From an uncultured Collinsella sp. (GTDB taxonomy: Bacteria > Actinomycetota > Coriobacteriia > Coriobacteriales > Coriobacteriaceae): 11,552 nucleotides of DNA. Of this stretch, positions 1-5,805 are shown one piece after another. The notes below the pieces were generated by a model. That model worked only from the letters and a program-made list of their open reading frames with translations. It had not been told where the DNA came from and made no database searches. Where the stretch lies: positions 1 to 11,552 of the forward strand of contig CALDWI010000055.1 of assembly GCA_937923795.1 (NCBI GenBank), in the 5' to 3' direction. How positions within the stretch are numbered: position 1 is the first letter of the stretch; each line of letters opens with the position of its first letter. The position numbers were made by a program, and so were the translations under genes.

Positions 1-5
1 AAGAG

Positions 6-31
6 AAGAGGCGGGGCATGCCCCGCCTCTT
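6..31. repeat. Perfect 26-bp palindrome, possible terminator hairpin
   Basis: The 26 bases are exactly self-complementary (arms AAGAGGCGGGG / CCCCGCCTCTT around a CATG centre), so RNA from either strand would form a very stable GC-rich hairpin. This is typical of an intergenic terminator, but neither side has a clean T-tract: the plus side continues TTACACC and the minus side CTCTTC. It may end a gene that lies outside the window to the left, or a minus-strand gene. It sits inside the start-less open frame that continues to 319, which argues that this frame is not an intact gene. Confidence 0.5.
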
Positions 32-319
32 ACACCACATCTCTGCGCGCTACCATGTCCCGAAGCTCAGCTGGTTAATTTCCGCTTTCGCGATGTCGAA
101 TACGGAAGCAGGGCGCAGGCTGAGTTTCTTCAAGCCGGGGGATTGATATTGAGTTTTTCTGGCTCTTCTCTCGCATCAGATGGATTGGAAGTGAGCGAGT
201 GCTCTATTGAAGGCTCGCATGACGTAGCCTTGCCCATCTACTTTTGCTATCGACAAAATGCCTGGACCGATCGACACCAGACGGTATTTCTTCACCTATT
301 GCGTCATCTTGCTTCGTGA
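32..319 (+). pseudogene. Start-less open frame, possible tail of a LysR-type regulator
   Basis: A frame with no stop runs from the window edge to TGA at 317-319. It has no ATG start, and the upstream part is occupied by a perfect palindrome. From about position 50 the translation looks like real protein (ALPCPEAQLVNFRFRDVEYG, then LEVSECSIEGSHDVALPIYF, ending CYRQNAWTDRHQTVFLHLLR plus HLAS). An 'alternating hydrophobic strand, LPI-x-x-x-YR, WT-x-RHQ-x-x-F-x-x-LL' ending resembles the last strand and helix of LysR effector-binding domains, and a regulator beside a transporter gene is a common arrangement. The LysR assignment is an inference from pattern only. It could be a decayed remnant, or the 3' end of a gene cut by the window edge. 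Codon use is lower in GC than in the genes from 1720 onward and resembles the MFS gene that follows. Confidence 0.4.
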
Positions 320-337
320 GGCCATTTGGCCTCGTGT

Positions 338-356
338 CGTCAAGTGAATGTTGACG
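338..356 (+). promoter_or_regulatory. Inverted repeat upstream of the MFS gene, possible operator
   Basis: CGTCAA - 7 nt - TTGACG forms a perfect 6-bp-arm inverted repeat about 80 bp before the MFS start. The right arm is also a good -35 hexamer (TTGACG, 351-356), but I see no convincing -10 at 16-18 bp from it. It could be an operator for the regulator whose tail may lie just upstream. A further short hairpin, CCAAGA (397-402) with TCTTGG (423-428), would cover part of the MFS ribosome-binding site. Nothing else is recognisable between 320 and 438 except a small GAGGCC/GGCCTC hairpin at 318-333. Confidence 0.25.
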
Positions 357-438
357 CCTTGTAACACATGACTGACGGCTTTGCCCTCATGCTTTTCCAA
401 GATTCCGATTCAGATTGTTGACTCTTGGAGGGCGGAGC

Positions 439-1599
439 ATGAAAAACCGTACGGTTTTGCTTTATATGACGTTCGTTTTTCTGTCGAACTTCAGCACCAT
501 TTTGTATTTTCTGACGGTTTACCTTGAATTCGTCGGATTCTCGATGGTGGCGATTTCTAGCATGATGATTGCATATCAAGTGAGCAAGTTCATCCTTGAA
601 GTTCCCACTGGCTATATTGCTGACAGGTTTGGGCGAAAGGTGAGCGGTCTCGTTGGCGTCGTGGGAATGCTTGGATACTACGCCGCCCTGCTTCTCGTCC
701 GATCTCCTCTGCTTTTAATCGGTGCGTTCGCTCTCAAGGGTTTTGCCGTTGCATGTGTGAGCGGATCCATCGAAGCGATTTACATCGATAGCATCTCTCG
801 GGACCAACTCGTGAGACTTAATATCGTTGAGCGATTCGTCTTCTATGCGTCTTATGCCCTCTCCGCTTGTGTGGGCGGTTTCATTTCGTCCGCTGGCGCG
901 TATCTCATTGGGCTTTCGGTCGATATCATCGCAATGGTGCTGACATTGGTTGTCGTTGTCTGTATTCCTGAGGTGAGAAGAGGGGGCACCGCGGTGACAC
1001 CTGAGCATGGAATTAGCCCGAAGATGATCTGTGCTGCTATTGCGGGTAATGGCATTCTTCGGTCAGCGTTCATCATGGACTGTTCTCAGGCATTTGCCTT
1101 CGTCGCCCTGGAAGACTTTTTCTCACTGTTGCTTGCAGGCCGCGGAATGAACGCCGTCGCTTCGGGCGTGACCATTGCGGTCCAGCTCCTTGCCTCGGCC
1201 TCCATAGGGTTTATTGTGCCCAGTGCGATTACTCGTGTCGACAAGGGCCGTTTTGCGCGTATTTGCGGCATCATTCGCTTAGTATTGACAGCTTTGTTTT
1301 TGATTCCCCTTACTCCGGCTAATTTGCTGCCCGTGTTCTATGTGCTGCAGACGGTTGCGTACTCGTTGTTTGCCCCAATCAAATACTCAGTTTTCCAAAA
1401 TGCTGCCGATTCTTCGATGCGTTGTTCACTGATTTCGGTTCAAAGCCAGATGGTGGCGGTGGGTGCCGTTCTTTTCTATCTGCTCAACGCTGTGTTGAGT
1501 AGCGTTGCAGGCATTCGAGTCGTATTGCTTGTTGCACTCGGGATTTCTTCCTTGGTGTATATCCCCGCGCTATTTCGTCTTACAAGTCAAAGGCCGTGA
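439..1599 (+). CDS. MFS transporter
   Basis: A 386-residue hydrophobic protein of the major facilitator superfamily, expected in the cytoplasmic membrane with 12 helices. The first ~56 residues contain two hydrophobic helices, followed by the signature loop GYIADRFGRK (residues 58-67), which matches motif A (G-x-x-x-D-x-x-G-R-K) between helices 2 and 3. A short charged stretch (IPEVRRGG, then EHGISPK, about residues 175-200) is the expected central cytoplasmic loop between the two six-helix halves. The substrate cannot be read from sequence; drug or metabolite export is the usual guess for this type. ATG 439 is preferred to the upstream in-frame TTG at 415 because GGAGG at 427-431 lies 7 nt before it. 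The gene is single, ends in a strong terminator, and has clearly more A/T at third positions than the genes after it, suggesting a different origin. Confidence 0.85.
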   Translation: MKNRTVLLYMTFVFLSNFSTILYFLTVYLEFVGFSMVAISSMMIAYQVSKFILEVPTGYIADRFGRKVSGLVGVVGMLGYYAALLLVRSPLLLIGAFALKGFAVACVSGSIEAIYIDSISRDQLVRLNIVERFVFYASYALSACVGGFISSAGAYLIGLSVDIIAMVLTLVVVVCIPEVRRGGTAVTPEHGISPKMICAAIAGNGILRSAFIMDCSQAFAFVALEDFFSLLLAGRGMNAVASGVTIAVQLLASASIGFIVPSAITRVDKGRFARICGIIRLVLTALFLIPLTPANLLPVFYVLQTVAYSLFAPIKYSVFQNAADSSMRCSLISVQSQMVAVGAVLFYLLNAVLSSVAGIRVVLLVALGISSLVYIPALFRLTSQRP

Positions 1600-1632
1600 G
1601 TATTTGGACAGCGATAACTTATATATCAACGC

Positions 1633-1669
1633 AATAAACCCGAGCGCGAGGGCGTTTGGGTTTATTATT
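1633..1669 (+). terminator. Intrinsic terminator after the MFS gene
   Basis: AATAAACCC (1633-1641) pairs perfectly with GGGTTTATT (1658-1666). The pairing continues inward as GAGCGC / GCGTTT, using two G-U pairs, to give a 15-bp stem closed by a GAGG loop (1648-1651). T-rich sequence (TTATTATT) is partly in the stem and runs to 1669. The stem is A/T-rich at its foot and near symmetric, so it may also act on antisense transcripts. It isolates the MFS gene from ackA. Confidence 0.8.
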
Positions 1670-1719
1670 GAAGCGTATGTAACCTGGCGGCGCCACACCG
1701 CCTGTTAGTAGGGAGACAC

Positions 1720-2898
1720 ATGAACGTTCTGGTCGTCAACGCAGGATCTTCGACCCTTAAGTATCAGGTCATCGATACCAAGTCCCACAAGGTGTCCGCA
1801 AAGGGCTCCTGCGAGCGCGTCTGCTTTACCGGCGGTACCTTCACCCACGCTGCCAACGGTTCCAAGAAGGTGACCGAGAACATCGAGTTCCCCGACCACA
1901 AGGTCGCCATCGAGGTCGTCCTGAAGGACCTCGAGGCCAACGGCGTCAAGATCGAGGGCATCGGCCACCGTATCGTTCAGGGCGGTTGGTACTTTGGCGA
2001 CTCCTCCCTCGTCGACGAGGACGTTCTCGCCAAGATCCGCGAGGTCGCTCCGCTCGCCCCGCTGCACAACAACCCCGAGGCCAACGTTATCGAGTACTGC
2101 CTGGAGCAGTATCCCGACCTGCCCAACGTCACGGTCTACGACACCGCTTTCCACTTCAACATGCCCGAGGTCGCCAAGACTTACGCCCTGCCCAAGGACG
2201 TCTGCGACAAGCTGCACATCCGTAAGTACGGCGCCCACGGCACCAGCTACCGCTACATCTCCAAGAAGGTTGCCGAGATGACCAACGGCGAGGCTCGCAA
2301 AGTCGTCGTGTGCCACATCGGTTCCGGCGCTTCCCTGTGCGCCATCGAGGACGGCAAGTGCATGGACACCACCATGGGCTTGACGCCGCTCGACGGTGTC
2401 ATGATGGGCACCCGCTGCGGCTCCATCGACCCGGCTACCGTGTGCTACCTGCAGCGCGAGGGCGGCTACACCTTCGACGAGGTCGACGAGATGATGAACA
2501 AGAAGTCCGGCCTTTTGGCTGTGACCGGCGGCAAGACCAACGACTGCCGCAACGTCGAGGAGCTCGCCGCCGCTGGTGACCCCGAGGCTCAGCTCGCCTT
2601 CGACATGTTTGTCTACAAGATTGCCGCCAAGGCTGCCGAGATGGCTACTTCCATGTGCGGCATGGACACGCTCGTCTTCACCGCTGGCATCGGTGAGCAC
2701 GCTCCGGCCGTTCGTGCCGGCGTTGCCGACCGTCTGGCCTTTATGGGCGTCAAGATGGATCATGCCCGCAACGCCCTGCGTGGCGACGGCGCTTGGTGCC
2801 TGTCCGCCAAGGATTCCAAGGTCAAGATTTTCGTCATCCCCACGGACGAGGAGTTCATGATCGCCTCCGACGTCGAGCGCATCGTCAACGGCAAGTAA
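1720..2898 (+). CDS. ackA: Acetate kinase, diverged tandem copy 1
   Basis: A 392-residue acetate/propionate-family kinase (ASKHA fold). The family converts acetyl-phosphate + ADP to acetate + ATP in the cytoplasm. The family N-terminus VLVVNAGSSTLKYQ is present (Asn7), as are the substrate Arg in GHRIVQGG (R84), the catalytic Asp of DTAFH (D141), His of GAHGTS (H173), Arg of MGTRCGSIDP (R232) and the PTDEE motif (E377/E378). It departs from the usual family motifs at ATP-site positions: HLGNG reads HIGSG (Ser202), GTSHRY reads GTSYRY (Tyr177), and GIGEN reads GIGEH (His327). All three are canonical in the neighbouring copy. The two proteins have the same length and by hand count share a little under 60% identity. 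Codon use is strongly biased (AAC, AAG, GTC, GAC), as in a highly expressed gene. GGGAG at 1711-1715 precedes ATG by 4 nt. Altered nucleotide or acyl specificity is possible but unproven. Confidence 0.9.
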   Translation: MNVLVVNAGSSTLKYQVIDTKSHKVSAKGSCERVCFTGGTFTHAANGSKKVTENIEFPDHKVAIEVVLKDLEANGVKIEGIGHRIVQGGWYFGDSSLVDEDVLAKIREVAPLAPLHNNPEANVIEYCLEQYPDLPNVTVYDTAFHFNMPEVAKTYALPKDVCDKLHIRKYGAHGTSYRYISKKVAEMTNGEARKVVVCHIGSGASLCAIEDGKCMDTTMGLTPLDGVMMGTRCGSIDPATVCYLQREGGYTFDEVDEMMNKKSGLLAVTGGKTNDCRNVEELAAAGDPEAQLAFDMFVYKIAAKAAEMATSMCGMDTLVFTAGIGEHAPAVRAGVADRLAFMGVKMDHARNALRGDGAWCLSAKDSKVKIFVIPTDEEFMIASDVERIVNGK

Positions 2899-2909
2899 TT
2901 GCAAGAGGG

Positions 2910-2948
2910 GAGGGGCTGGACGACCGAGCGCCGTTCGGCCCCTCTTTT
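2910..2948 (+). terminator. Intrinsic terminator after ackA copy 1
   Basis: GAGGGGC (2910-2916) pairs with GCCCCTC (2938-2944). The stem extends inward through TGGACG / CGTTCG with wobble pairs to a small loop around 2923-2931, and TTTT follows at 2945-2948. It lies 11 nt after the stop codon, so the two kinase genes are probably separate transcription units, apart from read-through. Confidence 0.75.
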
Positions 2949-2967
2949 GCGCTCGTTGGGCGATATG

Positions 2968-2997
2968 CTTGATAGCTATTTATCAAGTTGTGATAAC
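2968..2997 (+). promoter_or_regulatory. Promoter of ackA copy 2 with overlapping inverted repeat
   Basis: A -35 TTGATA (2969-2974, 5 of 6 to consensus) is followed after 17 nt by -10 GATAAC (2992-2997, 4 of 6). The -10 is preceded by TGT, which supplies an extended -10 element. The -35 is embedded in a perfect 7-bp-arm inverted repeat CTTGATA - 6 nt - TATCAAG (2968-2987), well placed for a repressor. The TTGTGATAA at 2988-2996 resembles one half of a Rex (redox-sensing) site, but no second half is present, so a named regulator would be a guess. The local A/T richness stands out from the surrounding genes. The leader is about 60 nt. Confidence 0.5.
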
Positions 2998-3061
2998 TTC
3001 TTATTAAAATGCGGCCGCCTTAAGGGTCTGCGTCGACCGTATTGCACTGCAAAGGAGTCTC

Positions 3062-4240
3062 ATGAACGTACTTGTTGTCAACGCCGGCAGCTCAAGCCTT
3101 AAATATCAGCTTTTGGATACCGATACCCGCGAGGTTTTCGCCAAGGGCAACTGCGAACGTATCGGTTCGGACATGGGCATCTTTGGCCACTCCGAGAACG
3201 GTGGCGCCAAGCAGACCGAGGAGGTCCCTTTCCCCGATCATCGCTCTGCTATCGCTCGCGTGCTCGAGGAGCTTGAGAAGACCGACTTTACGATTGATGG
3301 CATTGGTCATCGTATCGTTCAGGGCGGCTGGCACTTCGATGATTCCGCAGTTGTCGACGACGAGGTTATGGCCAAGATTCTCGAGGTGGCCCCGCTCGCC
3401 CCGCTGCACAACTACGGCGAGGCCGCGGCGATTGAGTATTGCCGTGAGAAGTATCCGGAGCTGCCCAACGTGGCGGTCTTCGACACCTCGTTCCACATGA
3501 CCATGCCCGAGGTCGCCTATACCTACGCGCTGCCCAAGGACGTGTGCGACAAGTACCACGTGCGCAAGTACGGCGCTCACGGCACGAGCCACCGCTATGA
3601 GTGGATGATGGCCAAGGAGATCCTGGGTTCGCGCTGCCACCGTCTGCTTTCGTGCCATTTGGGTAACGGTGCTTCGCTTGCTGCTATTGAGGACGGCGTG
3701 TGCCGCGACACCACGATGGGCCTCACGCCGCTCGATGGCCTGATGATGGGCACCCGTTGTGGTTCCATCGACCCGGCCACCGTGTGCTACCTGCAGCGCG
3801 AGGGCGGCTACAGCTACCAGGAAGTCGATGACATGATGAACAAGCAGTCTGGTCTGCTTGCCATCTCGGGCATCTCCAACGACGCCCGCGACATCCGCAC
3901 GCGCGCCTCCGAGGGCGACGAGCGCTGCCTGCTCGCCTTCGATATGTTCGCCTACAAGGCTATGCAGCAGGCCGGTTCCATGATCGCTTCCATGGCGGGC
4001 GTGGACACCATCACCTTTACCGCCGGCATCGGCGAGAACGACTGGTCGATCCGCAAGGCCTTCTGCGACTGCTTTGAGTGGCTGGGCGTACGCATCGACA
4101 ACAACAAGAACCGCGAGGCTGTGGGCAACGGCCCGCAGGTTATCAGTGCCGCCGGTTCCGCCGTCACGGTCATGGTCATCCCCACCGACGAGGAATACAT
4201 GATCGCCCACGACGTCGAGCGTCTGACCAAGAACAACTAA
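3062..4240 (+). CDS. ackA: Acetate kinase, canonical tandem copy 2
   Basis: A 392-residue acetate kinase with all the family motifs I can check: VLVVNAGSSSLKYQ (Asn7), GHRIVQGG (R84), FDTSFH (D141), GAHGTSHRY (H173, H177), SCHLGNGAS (H199, N202), MGTRCGSIDP (R232), SGISNDARD, FTAGIGEND (N326) and IPTDEE. It should carry out substrate-level phosphorylation from acetyl-phosphate made by Pta. AAGGAG at 3052-3057 stands 4 nt before ATG. It follows copy 1 after 163 nt that hold a terminator and a good promoter, so it is probably transcribed and regulated on its own. Some blocks are nearly identical to copy 1 at the DNA level (for example around 3780-3811 against 2447-2478), while the segment around residues 181-196 is almost unrelated. 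This fits an old tandem duplication followed by divergence, with strong constraint or local conversion at the active site. Confidence 0.95.
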   Translation: MNVLVVNAGSSSLKYQLLDTDTREVFAKGNCERIGSDMGIFGHSENGGAKQTEEVPFPDHRSAIARVLEELEKTDFTIDGIGHRIVQGGWHFDDSAVVDDEVMAKILEVAPLAPLHNYGEAAAIEYCREKYPELPNVAVFDTSFHMTMPEVAYTYALPKDVCDKYHVRKYGAHGTSHRYEWMMAKEILGSRCHRLLSCHLGNGASLAAIEDGVCRDTTMGLTPLDGLMMGTRCGSIDPATVCYLQREGGYSYQEVDDMMNKQSGLLAISGISNDARDIRTRASEGDERCLLAFDMFAYKAMQQAGSMIASMAGVDTITFTAGIGENDWSIRKAFCDCFEWLGVRIDNNKNREAVGNGPQVISAAGSAVTVMVIPTDEEYMIAHDVERLTKNN

Positions 4241-4262
4241 CGCGTTCGCTTGTGATCGAACG

Positions 4263-4298
4263 AAAGGCCTCCTGAGCAGCAGCTCGGGAGGCCTTTTT
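4263..4298 (+). terminator. Intrinsic terminator after ackA copy 2
   Basis: AAAGGCCTCCTGAG (4263-4276) pairs with CTCGGGAGGCCTTT (4283-4296), with one G-U pair, around a CAGCAG loop. The run of T continues to 4298. This is a textbook terminator 22 nt after the stop. Confidence 0.9.
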
Positions 4299-4396
4299 GC
4301 TAGCAGGCGGAAATTCCAGTCCCAAAGTGACCATCGCCGGCAACGCCTGCACTTCCAGCAACGGAACCCGACCATTCAGATCCTCAGCTCCAGCTC

Positions 4397-4430
4397 GTAG
4401 CCAAGCCGCCGTCCACTCCAGATGCCCTGA
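4397..4430 (+). pseudogene. Opposite-strand diverged copy of the pta 3' end
   Basis: On the plus strand GTAGCC..CCGCCGTCCA..CCAGATG.CCTGA (4397-4430) matches, in order and with small gaps, the last codons of pta, which read on the minus strand GTGGCC..CCGCCGTCCA..CAGATG.CTGA (4632 down to 4598). The longest identical block is 10 bp (4406-4415 against 4613-4622). The two copies are centred on about 4514, the centre of hairpin element A (4447-4577). Weaker collinear matches continue outward (GCCGGCAAC near 4336-4344 against the pta segment near 4676). No open frame survives. The rest of the 4300-4446 gap shows nothing else I recognise. Confidence 0.55.
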
Positions 4431-4446
4431 ATGCCACGTGACGGTA

Positions 4447-4577
4447 GAAGGCAGCGCAGGTTAACCCCTGAAAACACTCCGCAGACCAGAAACGCCCCCG
4501 TTCGTAGCTCCGAAGGAGCAGAACGGGGGCGTTTCATTGGTCGAGGACGTTTTCAGGGGTTAACCTGCGCTGCCTTC
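4447..4577 (-). repeat. Nested hairpin element A (3' of pta)
   Basis: Outer arms of 29 bp (4447-4475 and 4549-4577) are perfect inverted repeats that include GGTTAACCCC. Inside them a second perfect pair of 15 bp (4489-4503 / 4521-4535) encloses a third, GCTCC-GAA-GGAGC (4507-4519). GACCA / TGGTC (4484-4488 / 4538-4542) extends the inner stem across a 2-nt bulge. Read on the minus strand, the junctions between outer and inner stems are ACGTCCT (complement of 4544-4550) and TGCGGAGT (complement of 4476-4483), which match elements B and C. In that orientation the element begins 16 nt after the pta stop. No T-tract follows on either strand, so it is not a standard intrinsic terminator. Confidence 0.75.
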
Positions 4578-4593
4578 GGCGGGGATATGTCTG

Positions 4594-5574
4594 CTACTCA
4601 GCCATCTGAGCCTGGACGGCGGTGATGGCCACGACACCCACGATGTCGTCGGCAGAGCAGCCGCGCGAAAGGTCGTTGACCGGCTTGGCGATGCCCTGCA
4701 GGATGGGGCCGTAAGCGTCGGCGCCGGCGAAGCGCTGGACCAGCTTGTAGCCGATGTTGCCGGCCTCGAGGTCGGGGAACACGAGCACGTTGGCCTTACC
4801 GGCGACGGAGGAGCCGGGAGCCTTGAGCTGGGCGACGGTGGGGACGATGGCGGCGTCGAGCTGCAGGTCGCCGTCGATGGCGAGCTCGGGAGCCTTCTCC
4901 TTGCAGAACTTCACGGCCTCCTGGACCTTCTTGGCGACCTCGCCACCGGCGGAGCCCATGGTGGAGTAGGAGAGCATGGCCACGTGCGGCTCAACATTGC
5001 CCATGAAGGTGGACCAGGAGTGAGCGGAGGCGATGGCGATCTCGGAGAGCTCGTCGGAGGACGGGTTGATGTTGAGGCCGCAGTCGGCGAAGATCAGCGT
5101 GCCGTCGGTGCCGAACTGCGGGGTGTCGGTGCACATCACGAAGAAGGCCGAGACCAGCTTGGTGCCCGGGGCGGTCTTGAGGATCTGAAGCGCAGGGCGC
5201 AGGGTGTCGGCGGTGGAGTGGCAGGCGCCGGAGACCAGGCCGTCGGCGTCGCCCATCTTGACCATCATGGTGCCAAAGTAGGTGGCATCCATCACCTGGG
5301 CGCGAGCCTGCTCGATGGTAACGCCTTTCTTGGCGCGGAGCTCGGCAAACTTTTGCGCATACTCCTCGTGCTTCTCGGCATTGCGCGGGTCGATGACGGT
5401 GGCGCCGGGAACGTTGATCTCGTCGGGGTTGCCCAGGATGACGATCTTTGCCAGGCCCTCCTCGATGATCTTGGTGGCCGCGACGATAGTGCGCGGATCC
5501 TCGCCCTCGGGCAGGACGATCGTCTTAAGGTCAGCCTTGGCGGCAGACTTCATACGGTTTAGGAAATCGCTCAT
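4594..5574 (-). CDS. pta: Phosphate acetyltransferase
   Basis: A 326-residue phosphotransacetylase of the short, single-domain type (usual length about 325-335). It interconverts acetyl-CoA + phosphate and acetyl-phosphate + CoA in the cytoplasm, supplying the two acetate kinases encoded opposite. Visible family motifs are TIVLPEGEDPRT near the N-terminus, DADGLVSGACHSTADTLRPA (about 109-128), PDLEAGNIGYKLVQR (267-281) and GIAKPVNDLSRG (294-305). Ser303-Arg304 and Asp309/Asp310 correspond to the catalytic Ser-Arg-Asp region known from the Methanosarcina enzyme. AAGGAG about 5 nt before ATG supports the start. In many bacteria pta and ackA form one operon; here they are convergent, so their expression must be matched some other way. 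The 3' end is followed at once by hairpin element A. Confidence 0.95.
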   Translation of the reverse strand: MSDFLNRMKSAAKADLKTIVLPEGEDPRTIVAATKIIEEGLAKIVILGNPDEINVPGATVIDPRNAEKHEEYAQKFAELRAKKGVTIEQARAQVMDATYFGTMMVKMGDADGLVSGACHSTADTLRPALQILKTAPGTKLVSAFFVMCTDTPQFGTDGTLIFADCGLNINPSSDELSEIAIASAHSWSTFMGNVEPHVAMLSYSTMGSAGGEVAKKVQEAVKFCKEKAPELAIDGDLQLDAAIVPTVAQLKAPGSSVAGKANVLVFPDLEAGNIGYKLVQRFAGADAYGPILQGIAKPVNDLSRGCSADDIVGVVAITAVQAQMAE

Positions 5575-5629
5575 GTTACTCCTTACAAGCGTTTCGCTAA
5601 GCTCCAGGCGCCCGGCTGTTCACGAATAA

Positions 5630-5646
5630 ACCCGCTGCTAGCGGGT
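5630..5646 (-). promoter_or_regulatory. Hairpin in the pta leader, possible attenuator
   Basis: ACCCGCT (5630-5636) and AGCGGGT (5640-5646) form a 7-bp stem with a 3-nt loop. On the minus strand the stem is followed by TTATT, a short T-rich run, as in a weak intrinsic terminator. It lies between the likely pta promoter and the pta start, about 55 nt before ATG. It could attenuate pta or simply block antisense transcripts; the T-run is poor. Confidence 0.3.
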
Positions 5647-5701
5647 CTACCTTTCAATTATGTTCGCCGCGGTGCTTGAGCTTTCCTTGTGTGGCAAGCT
5701 C

Positions 5702-5727
5702 ATTATAGGACGCATTAGCGCTATAAT
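5702..5727. promoter_or_regulatory. Divergent pta / glf promoter region with mirrored -10 boxes
   Basis: ATTATAG (5702-5708) and CTATAAT (5721-5727) are a perfect inverted repeat. Each gives an exact TATAAT -10 hexamer, one reading left toward pta and one reading right toward glf. I find no good -35 hexamer at 16-18 bp for either, so activator help or an alternative arrangement would be needed. Polymerases on the two boxes would overlap and compete. The rest of the 5575-5805 gap holds the pta leader hairpin and, near 5762-5790, AAAAGCC / GGCTTTT pairing just before the glf ribosome-binding site. Confidence 0.35.
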
Positions 5728-5805
5728 CGCTCTGATAAATATGTCTCGAAGAATGTTCGAGAAAAGCCCAGCTAACGAGCCCGTGGCTTTTGACAAGGAG
5801 TATCG

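Noticed and set aside
1683..1703. GGCGG / CCGCC hairpin before ackA copy 1 as a riboswitch
   Set aside because: Only about 50 nt lie between the terminator and the start codon, too short for a known riboswitch class. No conserved aptamer motif is seen.
1705..2904. Long open frame on the minus strand opposite ackA copy 1 (and similar ones opposite copy 2 and glf)
   Set aside because: These are antisense shadows caused by high third-position GC. Their translations are repetitive Val/Gly/Ala/Asp-rich sequence without family motifs.
4447..4577. Element A as a MITE or insertion-sequence remnant, because of its 29-bp terminal inverted repeats
   Set aside because: No target-site duplication is visible at its ends, and elements B and C share its core but not its ends, which is the reverse of what a transposon family shows.
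4447..4577. Invertible DNA switch between the 29-bp repeats
   Set aside because: The enclosed segment is itself nearly symmetric and holds no promoter, so inversion would change little. No recombinase gene is nearby.
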